DNA of 36,936 nucleotides from Candidatus Moraniibacteriota bacterium (GTDB lineage Bacteria > Patescibacteriota > Minisyncoccia > Moranbacterales > DUUL01), in the NCBI GenBank assembly GCA_012841575.1, contig DUUL01000012.1, positions 1 through 36,936 on the forward strand, written 5' to 3'. Positions 17,348-29,414 of this stretch are shown here, one piece after another. The position numbers and the translations under genes are program-made. Below the pieces are notes generated by a model. It worked only from the letters and a program-made list of their open reading frames with translations. It had not been told where the DNA came from and searched no databases. The stretch's first letter is position 1; every line of letters begins with the position of its first letter.

Positions 17348-17710
17348 CTAACCAAAAACATACGGCCAAAAAATTACAGTGCCAACAACTGCCGCCATTG
17401 TAGCTGCTAAAAAAACTGCCGCTGCCATTAAATCTTTTAATACTCCCACTTGAGCATTAACTCGAGGTTTAATAAAATCAATCAACCTTTCCACTAAAGT
17501 ATTTAAGATCTCCATAATAATCACCGTAAAGACAAGTAACAACAAAACAACCGCCTCCCATTTCTCGACCTGTAAAACCAAAATTAAAACAATAACAACG
17601 AAAGCAGCTACCAATTCAATCTGCAAGTTCCGCTCACTTCTAATGGCATAAAAAAGCCCGCTTAAAGCGTTAGAAAAACTTCGTCTCAAATTAGATAATA
17701 TTTTCAACAT
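17348..17710 (-). CDS. DgkA-type diacylglycerol/undecaprenol kinase
   Basis: A small integral membrane kinase of the DgkA fold that phosphorylates diacylglycerol or undecaprenol with ATP. Family hallmarks are an N-terminal amphipathic segment with SFSNALSGL and RSERNLQIE, the catalytic block MEILNTLVERLID (E67, N70, E74), and the following K92-D93 (LKDLMAAAV). Three membrane helices are apparent. The length of 120 residues matches the Gram-positive undecaprenol kinases as well as E. coli DgkA, so the lipid substrate is not settled; recycling of the peptidoglycan carrier is the more likely role. It starts 4 nt after ybeY, and the dgkA-ybeY pairing is common in bacteria. Confidence 0.88.
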   Translation of the reverse strand: MLKILSNLRRSFSNALSGLFYAIRSERNLQIELVAAFVVIVLILVLQVEKWEAVVLLLLVFTVIIMEILNTLVERLIDFIKPRVNAQVGVLKDLMAAAVFLAATMAAVVGTVIFWPYVFG

Positions 17711-17714
17711 TTTA

Positions 17715-18137
17715 TTAAATAATTACTTGTTTTAATAAGCCTTCTTGCAACTCAAACATTTCATTGGAGTGCTCAAGACCAATAATGTGTAATAGCCCGT
17801 GAATTAAATTTTTAATAAACTCATTTTCAAAATTCCGACTATCTTCTTGGGCATATCTCTCAATTACCTCTGGCGCTAAAATAATCTCTCCAGCAATTTC
17901 TTCTTCTGTCTTATTATAACAAAAAGAAAGCACATCTGTCGAACCTTTCTTTGATCGATATTGCTGATTCAATTTAGCGATTTCCTTCTCTTCAACCAAG
18001 GCAATGCTCAAATTAATTGACTCTGATTTAATAAAACGCTTTTCTTTCAAAAAATCAACGCTCAGCTTCAAAACCGCTCCGATTTTTTCATCAGAAAATT
18101 GACTGACAGATTGATTATTGATCTCAATTTTTAGCAT
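17715..18137 (-). CDS. ybeY: endoribonuclease YbeY
   Basis: YbeY is a zinc-dependent endoribonuclease that matures 16S rRNA 3' ends and takes part in ribosome quality control. The zinc motif HGLLHIIGLEH is present with H113, H117 and H123; the usual form is HGxLHLxGYDH, so Tyr-Asp is replaced by Leu-Glu here. An upstream block STDVLSFCYN matches the usual TDVLSFP, again with the Pro replaced. The length of 140 residues is slightly short (about 150). It sits directly upstream of the lipid kinase gene and 17 nt after ligA. Confidence 0.93.
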   Translation of the reverse strand: MLKIEINNQSVSQFSDEKIGAVLKLSVDFLKEKRFIKSESINLSIALVEEKEIAKLNQQYRSKKGSTDVLSFCYNKTEEEIAGEIILAPEVIERYAQEDSRNFENEFIKNLIHGLLHIIGLEHSNEMFELQEGLLKQVII

Positions 18138-18153
18138 AAATCATTAACATAAA

Positions 18154-22085
<3,932 letters not shown>

Positions 22086-22189
22086 ATTTATTCAAAACAA
22101 AAAAATAGAGCCTGTTTATTTTTACTAAAATAGCTTAATTGCGATATTGCGATTAAAATAAATTTTTTTATAAATCAAAATGACTAAAA

Positions 22190-22543
22190 TTAAGCAACAC
22201 GCTTAAAAGCCACCCGATAAACAGGCTGATATTCATTATCATATTCATCCTTAATCTGGATACTTTTTCCTTCCGCCAACTCTGATAGTGCCATATCACT
22301 CATCATCTGTTCCAGCTCCTTTAACTTGTCTTTTCCTTCTTCTAGTTTTTCATAACGAGACCCCATTTGTGCTTGCGCAATCTTTTCTAGCTCCTTCTTT
22401 TTTTCTCGTAACTCTTTATTTTTTTCTTTCAACTCCTCAAATTCATCCATACTCTCTAATAAGTCCTTATATTCTAGTTTGATCTGTTTTTGCTCTTTTT
22501 TTAAGGCTTGAATTTCATCAAATACCATTTGCGCATCTTTCAT
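22190..22543 (-). CDS. coiled-coil protein of unknown function
   Basis: I do not recognise this 117-residue protein. Residues 1-90 are almost wholly heptad-like and highly charged (K, E, L), i.e. a long coiled coil. The last 30 residues (KDEYDNEYQPVYRVAFKR) look like a small beta-rich end. There is no signal peptide or membrane helix, so it is probably cytosolic. It is read toward the hydrogenase gene with 104 nt between; that spacer holds a tandem 8-nt repeat (ATTGCGAT at 22138-22153) but no terminator. Confidence 0.72.
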   Translation of the reverse strand: MKDAQMVFDEIQALKKEQKQIKLEYKDLLESMDEFEELKEKNKELREKKKELEKIAQAQMGSRYEKLEEGKDKLKELEQMMSDMALSELAEGKSIQIKDEYDNEYQPVYRVAFKRVA

Positions 22544-22618
22544 TTTAATTCTTATTTTAATTAATTAAGTTTTAACAATCACATTGTAGCACAGGTCATT
22601 AAGAATTAAAATCACATC

Positions 22619-22646
22619 TTTTCACTTTCCTGTTTTATGCTATAAT
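22619..22646 (+). promoter_or_regulatory. extended -10 promoter of the RNA upstream of valS
   Basis: A perfect TATAAT (22641-22646) is preceded by TGC, an extended -10 element, with a weak -35 TTTTCA (22619-22624, 4/6) 16 nt upstream. Transcription would start near 22653. Confidence 0.7.
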
Positions 22647-22652
22647 GAAATG

Positions 22653-22787
22653 GAAGAAGTCTTCACGAAAGAAGGTTGAATACAATGAAACCCACCTGAA
22701 TATTCAGGGAAAAAATATAATTTTTTCCGACAATATTTTATCAAGGGATTCATATGCCATCTGGAGTTGAGGACTTTTTCTTTTTTT
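22653..22787 (+). ncRNA. candidate structured RNA upstream of valS
   Basis: This occupies much of the 384-nt gap before valS. Its ends pair over 13 bp: 22653-22665 (GAAGAAGTCTTCA) with 22768-22780 (TGAGGACTTTTTC), including two G-U pairs. The 3' arm runs into seven Ts (22781-22787), so the closing stem could itself act as a terminator. Inside are two further hairpins, CCTGA-ATAT-TCAGG (22695-22708) and GGAAAAAA/TTTTTTCC (22708-22728). No convincing ORF or known RNA hallmark is present (no T-box sequence, no tmRNA, SRP or RNase P core). It may be a free sRNA, possibly 6S-like in outline, or a valS leader/attenuator. Structure and promoter are read from the bases; the role is unknown. Confidence 0.6.
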
Positions 22788-22801
22788 GAACTTCTTTGAA
22801 A

Positions 22802-22830
22802 TTGATTTAGCTTTTTCTTCTTTTTAATAT
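22802..22830 (+). promoter_or_regulatory. possible second promoter closer to valS
   Basis: TTGATT (22802-22807, 4/6) is followed after 17 nt by TAATAT (22825-22830, 4/6). If used, it would give valS its own mRNA with a leader of about 90 nt, starting after the structured RNA. In such an AT-rich stretch a chance match is quite possible. Confidence 0.3.
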
Positions 22831-22885
22831 TAATTTTACAGGGAAATTTAAACTCTTCTTTTTTAATAAAAAAATTTGCTTTTTA

Positions 22886-22929
22886 ATAAGGTTGAGTTAA
22901 GATTAAAACAATCAATAATTCAACCTTAT
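22886..22929 (+). promoter_or_regulatory. hairpin burying the valS start codon
   Basis: ATAAGGTTGAGTT (22886-22898) pairs with AATTCAACCTTAT (22917-22929) over 13 bp, with one G-U pair and an 18-nt loop. The 3' arm includes the A and T of the valS ATG (22928-22930), and no SD motif is free upstream. Translation would therefore require the hairpin to open. The sequence AAGGTTGAAT inside the upstream RNA (22672-22681) is perfectly complementary to 22918-22927 and could compete for the same arm while leaving the ATG free. Confidence 0.6.
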
Positions 22930-25597
22930 GAAAAAAAATCTTCCCAAAACTTACGAACCTTGGAAATATGAAGATAAAATTTACCGACGCTGGGAAAGGT
23001 CAGGTGCCTTTAATCCTGACAAACTAGTCTCCGCAGAAAAATCTTCATACTATTCAATTGCCATGCCTCCTCCTAATGTTACTGGCGTTTTGCACCTAGG
23101 GCATGCTCTGGAGAACTCCATCATGGATATCCAAACCCGTTTTCAACGAATGCAAGGCAAAAAAGTTCTACTTGTTCCAGGAACTGATCATGCTGCAGTA
23201 GCAACCCAAGCTAAAGTTGAAAAGGAATTAGTTAAGGAGGGTATTAAAAATCCCCGAGAACAATTAGGCAGGAAGGAGCTGCTAAAAAGAGTGCGTCAAT
23301 ATTCCGAACAATCAAAGAAAACAATCATCAGTCAAATTAAGAAAATGGGGACTAGTTGTGACTGGAGCCGCCTTGCCTACACCCTTGACAAAGAAAGATC
23401 TGAAGCAGTTAATGAAGTATTTGTCAAAATGTTCAAAGACGGATTAATTGAAAAAGACTACCGTGTTATTAATTGGTCAGTTAAGGGGCAATCTACTTGC
23501 TCAGATGATGAATTGGAGCATCGAGAAGAAAAAACTACTCTTTATACTTTTAAATACTCTAAGGACTTTCCTATTGCAATTTCAACCACCCGACCAGAAA
23601 CCAAACTGGGAGACACTGCTGTGGCTGTTCATCCTAAAGACAAGCGCTATAAAAAATACATTGGCAAAACCTTCACCGTTGATGTTGGTGCTAAAAGCCC
23701 TTTGAAAATAAAGGTTATTGCCGACCGAGAGGTAGATCCAGACTTTGGCACTGGTGCTTTGGGTGTTACCCCCGCTCATAGCCAAATCGACTTTGAAATG
23801 AAAGAAAAAAACAACCTAGATCTTATTGCAGTTATTGGAAAAAACGGAAAGATGAATGAAAATGCCGGAAAAGAATACACTGGATTAACCATTAAGCAGG
23901 CACGAAAAAAATTTGTAACATGGCTAAAAAATCAATCTTTACTGGAAAAGGAAGAGCTAATCACTCACAATGTCAGCACCTCAGACCGATTTGGTGACAT
24001 CATTGAACCCTTGCCAATGGAGCAATGGTTTGTTCGAGTGAATAAAGAAATTCCTGGACATAATGGGAAAACTCTCAAGGACTTAATGAAGGAAGCGGTC
24101 ACTGTAGGTCATAACGGGGATAGGAGCAAAAAAATTATCATCACTCCTAATCGTTTCATCGATCAGTATTTACACTGGATTGATAATTTGCGCGATTGGT
24201 GCATTTCTCGCCAAATTTGGTGGGGTCATCAAATTCCAGTTTGGTATGATGGCACAAAAATTTACTGCAACACCGAGCCGCCCTCAGGCAAAAAGTGGCA
24301 ACGCGACCCCGACACTCTAGATACTTGGTTTTCTTCTGGTCTTTGGACTTTTTCAACATTAGGTTGGCCTCAAAAAACTAATGATTTTAAAAAATACCAT
24401 CCAACAAGCTGGATGCAAATGGGCTATGAAATTTTGTTCTTCTGGATGGCAAGAATGATTCTGATGAGCACTTACACTCTAAATGAAATTCCCTTTCAAG
24501 AAGTTTACATTCATGGAATTCTTAGAGATAAAACTGGTAGAAAGTTTTCCAAATCACTAGGCAATGGAATTGATCCAATTGATATGATTAAAAAATACGG
24601 CACTGATGCTCTACGTCTCGGATTAATTTCTGGAATTGCGCCTGGCAATGATTCTCGCTTTTTTGAAGAAAAGCTGGAAGGCACTCGCAATCTAGTTAAT
24701 AAAATTTGGAATATTAGTCGCTACATCCTAGAAAATCAATCAACATCTTCGCCACAATCCTTAAGCAAAATAAAGCCTGAAGAGTTGACTTCGGCGGACT
24801 TATTTATCCTGAAAAAAATGATGCGCCTCATTGAGAGCACCAATCAACAGCTAGAAAAATGTGATTTTTCAGGTGCTAGTGATCAGCTAAGAGACTTCAC
24901 CTGGAATGAGCTGGCCGACTGGTATTTAGAAATAAGTAAATTTGAGGATAATAAAAAAGTTAAAACTGCTATCCTCTTTACCGTACTAAAGGATCTATTA
25001 AAACTCTGGCACCCCTTTATGCCCTTTGTAACAGAAGAAGTATGGAGTAAATTCAACGATTCACTCTTAATAACAGAAAAATATCCTCGTAAAAATAGCT
25101 ATTCAAAAATAATTAAAAAAGCTAGAAGAACTCATGATTTTGACTTAATTAAAGATTTAATCGTGGCTATTCGCAATATTAGAGCGGAGTATAAAATCCC
25201 TCCCGCAAAAAAAATTAAAGCTATCATATACGGACATTCTCTAGTAAATGCAATTAAATCTGAAGTAGAGCTAATCAAAAAATTACGCACTGGGATTGAA
25301 GAATTAACAATCGAAAAATCTGGACCAAAAATAAAGCGGGCTGCTTTTGCCTCGGTTAATGAAATAGAGATCTATATCCCTTTAGCCGAACTTATTGATT
25401 TTAAAAAAGAAACAGCACGTGCTAAAAAGGAATTGGCTAATTATGAAAACTTTAGTAAGCAACTAAAAAACAAATTGTCCAATAAACAATTCACCAAAAA
25501 TGCTCCTAAGGAAATTGTCGCCAGGGAAAAAGAGCGACTGGAAGTGACTTTAAAAAATATTAAAAAAATAAAAACCTACCTTAAAAGCATTGCCTAA
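22928..25597 (+). CDS. valS: valyl-tRNA synthetase
   Basis: ValS charges tRNA-Val. Class I signatures are present: the HIGH-type motif HLGH at 56-59 in PPPNVTGVLHLGH, and the KMSKS-type motif KFSKS at 539-543. The editing domain lies between them, with STTRPETKLGDTAV, and the DWCISRQIWWGHQIP block before the second motif is typical. The tRNA-binding domain and a C-terminal coiled coil (about 820-889, K/E-rich) close the protein. The length of 889 is normal. The start is fixed by the N-terminal LPKTYEP motif, typical of ValS. No SD motif precedes it; the start codon lies in a stable hairpin. Its 3' end overlaps the next gene by 8 nt. Confidence 0.96.
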   Translation: MKKNLPKTYEPWKYEDKIYRRWERSGAFNPDKLVSAEKSSYYSIAMPPPNVTGVLHLGHALENSIMDIQTRFQRMQGKKVLLVPGTDHAAVATQAKVEKELVKEGIKNPREQLGRKELLKRVRQYSEQSKKTIISQIKKMGTSCDWSRLAYTLDKERSEAVNEVFVKMFKDGLIEKDYRVINWSVKGQSTCSDDELEHREEKTTLYTFKYSKDFPIAISTTRPETKLGDTAVAVHPKDKRYKKYIGKTFTVDVGAKSPLKIKVIADREVDPDFGTGALGVTPAHSQIDFEMKEKNNLDLIAVIGKNGKMNENAGKEYTGLTIKQARKKFVTWLKNQSLLEKEELITHNVSTSDRFGDIIEPLPMEQWFVRVNKEIPGHNGKTLKDLMKEAVTVGHNGDRSKKIIITPNRFIDQYLHWIDNLRDWCISRQIWWGHQIPVWYDGTKIYCNTEPPSGKKWQRDPDTLDTWFSSGLWTFSTLGWPQKTNDFKKYHPTSWMQMGYEILFFWMARMILMSTYTLNEIPFQEVYIHGILRDKTGRKFSKSLGNGIDPIDMIKKYGTDALRLGLISGIAPGNDSRFFEEKLEGTRNLVNKIWNISRYILENQSTSSPQSLSKIKPEELTSADLFILKKMMRLIESTNQQLEKCDFSGASDQLRDFTWNELADWYLEISKFEDNKKVKTAILFTVLKDLLKLWHPFMPFVTEEVWSKFNDSLLITEKYPRKNSYSKIIKKARRTHDFDLIKDLIVAIRNIRAEYKIPPAKKIKAIIYGHSLVNAIKSEVELIKKLRTGIEELTIEKSGPKIKRAAFASVNEIEIYIPLAELIDFKKETARAKKELANYENFSKQLKNKLSNKQFTKNAPKEIVAREKERLEVTLKNIKKIKTYLKSIA

Positions 25598-26072
25598 GAA
25601 TTTTTTTCAAAACAGCTTTATCTTCCTTCTTATCGGAGTATTTTCCAGCTTTCTTGCCTTGGCGCTTACCTCGCTTTACGGACTTTTTTTAGAGTTAAAT
25701 TCTCTCGGCGGAATCATTGTTAGCACTGTCACAGAAGAACTTTCAAAGCTGCTCTTTCTATCTTATTCAATCTACTATCTTTTTTCAAAAAAGGAAAAAT
25801 TAATCCAAACTCTTTGGCTATTTATTGTCTTTGGCATCGGCTTTGCCTTATTGGAAAGTATATTTATCTGGAACGCTCATCAAATTAATCCTAGGCTATC
25901 GACAATTGAGTATCTTTTGCCTAGCTTAGTCCACCTTGTCACCTCTCTTGTTCTCGGACTTGGCATCTTCATTAATGAAAAATTAAACAATAAAAAAATT
26001 TGGATTTCACTCCCTTTTATTATCGCCCTATTAATTCACCTTGCTTATAATTTATTTGTTCTCTTTTTTTAG
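25590..26072 (+). CDS. short PrsW-like intramembrane protease family protein
   Basis: A 160-residue membrane protein with about five helices and the PrsW family pattern: the E-E-x-x-K motif (TEELSK, about residue 48), F-x-x-x-E (GFALLES, about 87-93), and His-bearing segments VHLVTSLV and IHLAYNLF. PrsW-type proteins are putative glutamic intramembrane proteases, some of which cleave anti-sigma factors. The start is a TTG at 25590 inside the valS 3' end (8-nt overlap); no ATG is available in this frame, and an in-frame stop lies at 25569. That suggests translational coupling to valS. Its own 3' end overlaps the convergent gene at 26052 by 21 nt. Confidence 0.7.
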   Translation: MPKNFFQNSFIFLLIGVFSSFLALALTSLYGLFLELNSLGGIIVSTVTEELSKLLFLSYSIYYLFSKKEKLIQTLWLFIVFGIGFALLESIFIWNAHQINPRLSTIEYLLPSLVHLVTSLVLGLGIFINEKLNNKKIWISLPFIIALLIHLAYNLFVLFF

Positions 26073-26528
26073 TGAAAGATTTTTTGAGTTTTTAAACTTT
26101 GCATCTTGATTTAATTCAAGAAGATTTTTCATTAAGAAAAAAAGTCCACTAATACCAACCAAATAAACAATTCTCTGCTCCAAGGAAACTTTGTACAATG
26201 CAAAAAAAAGCGTAATTAACAGCAAAACTATTACCACCAAGATCAGACCCTTCGGATATTGGCTCATTTGACTTTTGCTTAACTTAAGTCTCCTTTTGAA
26301 GAAAAAATCACTCGATATAGAAAGAAAAATTATTAACAATCCAAGAGCTGCCACTAATAACCAATTAAAGTTAAATATACTAACTATCAGCCCTGGCAAA
26401 ACTGTTTCAGCGCAAAAAAATATAGCATAAATTAATAAAAAAACCATTGCTATTTTTATTACCAAGTCAGTCAAGAAAATCCGCTGTCTTAAGAAATTGC
26501 TTTTTTTGATCCACTTTATTTCTTTCAT
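26052..26528 (-). CDS. membrane protein of unknown function (four helices)
   Basis: I do not recognise this 158-residue protein. Helices are likely at about 19-40, 52-72, 93-112 and 119-136; the ends are lysine-rich. It begins with an ATGA overlap on the stop of the preceding gene (26525-26528), so the two are translationally coupled. Its last 21 nt overlap the 3' end of the convergent PrsW-like gene, which is unusual in this otherwise well-spaced window. Confidence 0.72.
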   Translation of the reverse strand: MKEIKWIKKSNFLRQRIFLTDLVIKIAMVFLLIYAIFFCAETVLPGLIVSIFNFNWLLVAALGLLIIFLSISSDFFFKRRLKLSKSQMSQYPKGLILVVIVLLLITLFFALYKVSLEQRIVYLVGISGLFFLMKNLLELNQDAKFKNSKNLSLKKENK

Positions 26529-27493
26529 AATAAATACTGATAATATCTTAAATATAAGGAGTTTTTGACTACAGCCAAGGACTGTTTAATTGAATTTAGA
26601 TCAAGGGTGTTGGTTGTGGCTAAAGTAATAGCACTGTCTAAATTTCCTGCTAAAAGACTTTCAGGAATTTCAAAAATATAACTGTCTCCCGGAATAGGAT
26701 AGGTATTTTTAGCCGTCTTCAGTCTGCAATTGAATATTTTTTTAAAACTGACTGTCCTCTGACAATCTCCCACCTTGTCTAGTTCTAATTGATTAAGAAT
26801 TATTTTAGAAAAATTATAATCTTCATTGGCAAGCACTGAAGAGTTAACAACCTTTCTTATCTTTTTTTCATAAATCAAGAAATCCTCCCCTTTCACAGTA
26901 ATTATTGTCCCACTAGGGTGAGGCATGTTGTAATCAATCGCTTCCCCCTTTTCAAAATTACTAAATTGACTTCCAGAAATTCCTTGCACCTTCTCCCAAT
27001 CAAACCCTAATTTATTAAACACCTCTGGCTCCACAAATGGTCGTGCAGCGCCCTTGGAAATAAAGTAAACTGCTCCATTGTATTCAACTAAGGTTCCATT
27101 GGGTATTTCAGCTTTAATTTCACCAAACAATAGATCATTCAACTCATCCTCACTCTCAATCACCTGACCCATTGGATAAAGTTGAGCAACATGTCCCTTC
27201 CAAATTGGAACACTTTGAAGAGAATCATCCAGTTCATAATTTTCTACCATCTTTAATCTTAGAGAGTGAAAATTATAATCTAAGAAAGGAGAAACTGATA
27301 GAAAACTTTTCCCCTCCAACTGATAGGGCACAATAAAAACTACTGGCTTCCCTGTATACTTAATTGCTTCATCAGAATATTTAAAAACGGGGAAAATAAT
27401 CCTCAGTAAAACCCAAACTAAAATCAATAAGCCGATAGTCAAAGCGACTATAGTATTAAGTTTGAAAATTTTCTTATCACTCAAGAGAGCCAT
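26525..27493 (-). CDS. membrane-anchored protein with surface-type repeat, unknown function
   Basis: This 322-residue protein has a single N-terminal helix (12-34) and a large outer domain. Residues about 128-190 contain a repeat I associate with CPR surface proteins, of the form G-x-L-V-x-Y-x-x-x-V-Y-x-I-x-x-G-x-x-R-P-F followed by F-x-x-x-G-F and a V-x-x-I segment. A degenerate second copy follows (GTIITVKGEDFLIYEKKIRK). Two cysteines (near DCQRT and FNCRL) could form a disulfide. It sits between a PrsW-like protease and a small membrane protein in one operon. A substrate or partner role for the protease is conceivable but is inference only. Confidence 0.7.
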   Translation of the reverse strand: MALLSDKKIFKLNTIVALTIGLLILVWVLLRIIFPVFKYSDEAIKYTGKPVVFIVPYQLEGKSFLSVSPFLDYNFHSLRLKMVENYELDDSLQSVPIWKGHVAQLYPMGQVIESEDELNDLLFGEIKAEIPNGTLVEYNGAVYFISKGAARPFVEPEVFNKLGFDWEKVQGISGSQFSNFEKGEAIDYNMPHPSGTIITVKGEDFLIYEKKIRKVVNSSVLANEDYNFSKIILNQLELDKVGDCQRTVSFKKIFNCRLKTAKNTYPIPGDSYIFEIPESLLAGNLDSAITLATTNTLDLNSIKQSLAVVKNSLYLRYYQYLL

Positions 27494-27514
27494 ACTTTGT
27501 TTATGAAAAATTAA

Positions 27515-28249
27515 TTATTTTTTAGAAAATCCATAAATTACTCCTAAAACAATAAAACCCGTTAAAATTACTAGTGGCACTAAAAAACTATAATTCCCAA
27601 TCAATAACAAATTAAATAAAGTGTGAATCGTTGTCGCTAGCAACAAGGAACTAAAGATTATGGTAATTTTTGATAGGTAGTTTTTAGACGAGAAGGCTTT
27701 ACTCATTAAAGCACCCATGAAAGCGGAATAAATAATGTGTGCTGAAGTGGAGAGAATAAAGCGTAAAAAAACTGTTCGAAAAATTAAAGCTCCTGAAGCT
27801 CCTGAATTAATCTCAGTCACAAAATAAACTCCGTTTTCCGTAACAGCAAAGGCTAAGCCGATAATAACCCCAATAGTAATTCCAAAAATCAAGTCTGTTT
27901 TACCTTCTTTCAATAAAGCTGCTAAAATTGCCACCCCCTTAAAAAATTCCTCTAAAAATGCCATTAATAAGGTAGTCGCAAATAAAGTCATAGTAATTCC
28001 TCCAGCTAAATCATGACGAAATATCTTTTTAATCAAATTTAATACTATACTCTCACCTCCATATTCTGCAATCATTATACCAAAAACACCTACCGGAATG
28101 GCTGTTAAAACTCCCCAAAAAAAGAATTTGAGCATCTTTTGTCTTTCCAACCAAGCATGCTGACCTCCTTTAATAATAAGCCACAGCCAAATAATCGCTG
28201 GAACAATCCCAATCAAACTAGCAATTAAAACTAACTTATAAGCAATCAT
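27515..28249 (-). CDS. PrsW family intramembrane protease
   Basis: A 244-residue polytopic protein with about seven or eight helices and the PrsW motifs: E-E-x-x-K as LEEFFKG (around 96-101), F-A-V-T-E-N (around 132-137), a His in STSAHIIYSAFMG and a last His-Asn pair in HTLFNLLL. PrsW proteins are thought to cut membrane-bound regulators; in Bacillus the target is an anti-sigma factor. No sigma or anti-sigma gene is visible here. A TATAAT (28265..28260) lies so close to the ATG that the mRNA leader would be only a few nt. It is followed by the surface-repeat protein 21 nt downstream. Confidence 0.85.
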   Translation of the reverse strand: MIAYKLVLIASLIGIVPAIIWLWLIIKGGQHAWLERQKMLKFFFWGVLTAIPVGVFGIMIAEYGGESIVLNLIKKIFRHDLAGGITMTLFATTLLMAFLEEFFKGVAILAALLKEGKTDLIFGITIGVIIGLAFAVTENGVYFVTEINSGASGALIFRTVFLRFILSTSAHIIYSAFMGALMSKAFSSKNYLSKITIIFSSLLLATTIHTLFNLLLIGNYSFLVPLVILTGFIVLGVIYGFSKK

Positions 28250-28301
28250 CCCTAAAGAAATTATATTAACTTAACCTGTCTTAGCATAACACAATTAACC
28301 A

Positions 28302-28335
28302 TAAAAAAACAGAACCTAAAACTGGCTCTGTTTTT
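28302..28335 (-). terminator. intrinsic terminator after recA
   Basis: On the minus strand AACAGAGCC (28332..28324) pairs with GGTTCTGTT (28316..28308), 9 bp with one G-U pair and a 7-nt loop, followed by a run of T (28309..28303). It closes the recA transcript 20 nt after its stop. A T-run on the other side makes it potentially bidirectional. Confidence 0.85.
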
Positions 28336-28352
28336 AAAATTATCCAAGTTGA

Positions 28353-29387
28353 CTATTCTTGCTTTTTCGCCTCCTCTTTGATTTTCTTCAGAATCTCTTT
28401 CGCCGCCTTAGGATTTTCTTTTAAAAATTTCTTAGAAGCCTCCCTTCCCTGCCCCAACTTTATCTGATCAAATTGAAACCAAGCACCTGCCTTCTTAACG
28501 ACTCCCAATTTCACTCCCAATTCAATTAAATCTCCTTCCTTAGAAATTCCCTCATTGTACATTATATCAAACTCAGTCATTTGAAATGGTGGCGCTACTT
28601 TGTTTTTAACAATCTTAACTTTAACCCGATTCCCAACAATATTTTCTCCTTGCTTAATTTGAGCTGCTCGACGCACCTCAATTCGAACCGAAGAGTAAAA
28701 CTTGAGCGCATTTCCTCCAGTAGTAGTTTCTGGATTACCAAACATCACTCCAATTTTCATTCTGATTTGGTTAATAAAGATTACTGTAGCATTAGTTTTA
28801 GCAATAACCGCTGTAAGCTTGCGTAAAGCCTGTGACATCAAGCGTGCCTGCAGTCCCATGTGAGAAGCCCCCATCTCTCCTTCAATTTCTGCTTTGGGAG
28901 TTAAGGCTGCAACAGAATCAACCACAATTATATCCACTGCATTAGAGCGAACCAAAGTTTCCACAATCTCCAATGCCTGCTCACCAGCGTCTGGTTGGGA
29001 GATTAATAAATCATCAACATTCACACCAATTTTCTTAGCATAAGATGGATCCATTGCGTGCTCCGCATCCACAAATGCAGCGACTCCACCCTCCTTTTGT
29101 GCATTGGCAATAATATGTAAAGTTAAGGTTGTTTTACCGGATGATTCTGGTCCGTAAATTTCAATAATTCTACCTCGGGGCACTCCACCAATTCCCAGCG
29201 CCATATCCAAGGAAGCTGCCCCTGTTGGAATAGCTGCTACATCCACCTTCTTTACCTCACCTAGCTTCATAATGGATCCTTCTCCGAATTTACTCTTAAT
29301 CTCACCAATCACCTCCGCAATTTCCTCCTGTTTTCCAGTTACCTTTTTTTCTTCCTTTCCCCCCTTCTTTTTTTCTTTTTTTTGCAT
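28353..29387 (-). CDS. recA: recombinase RecA
   Basis: RecA forms filaments on single-stranded DNA for homologous recombination and SOS signalling. It shows Walker [10 protein letters not shown] (79-87), the [12 protein letters not shown] block, Walker [11 protein letters not shown], the [15 protein letters not shown] helix, loop L1/L2 regions with [20 protein letters not shown], and a Lys-rich C-terminus. The length of 344 is normal; the extra charged N-terminal 18 residues are lysine-rich. It lies 27 nt after the RodZ-like gene with no terminator between, so the two are probably cotranscribed. A strong terminator follows. Confidence 0.98.
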   Translation of the reverse strand: MQKKEKKKGGKEEKKVTGKQEEIAEVIGEIKSKFGEGSIMKLGEVKKVDVAAIPTGAASLDMALGIGGVPRGRIIEIYGPESSGKTTLTLHIIANAQKEGGVAAFVDAEHAMDPSYAKKIGVNVDDLLISQPDAGEQALEIVETLVRSNAVDIIVVDSVAALTPKAEIEGEMGASHMGLQARLMSQALRKLTAVIAKTNATVIFINQIRMKIGVMFGNPETTTGGNALKFYSSVRIEVRRAAQIKQGENIVGNRVKVKIVKNKVAPPFQMTEFDIMYNEGISKEGDLIELGVKLGVVKKAGAWFQFDQIKLGQGREASKKFLKENPKAAKEILKKIKEEAKKQE

Positions 29388-29414
29388 AATCTAAAAAATA
29401 ATTAATATATTAAG

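Noticed and set aside
22653-22927. T-box riboswitch before valS
   Set aside because: The position fits, but there is no AGGGTGGNACCGCG-type T-box sequence, no specifier-loop layout and no antiterminator pair of the usual kind.
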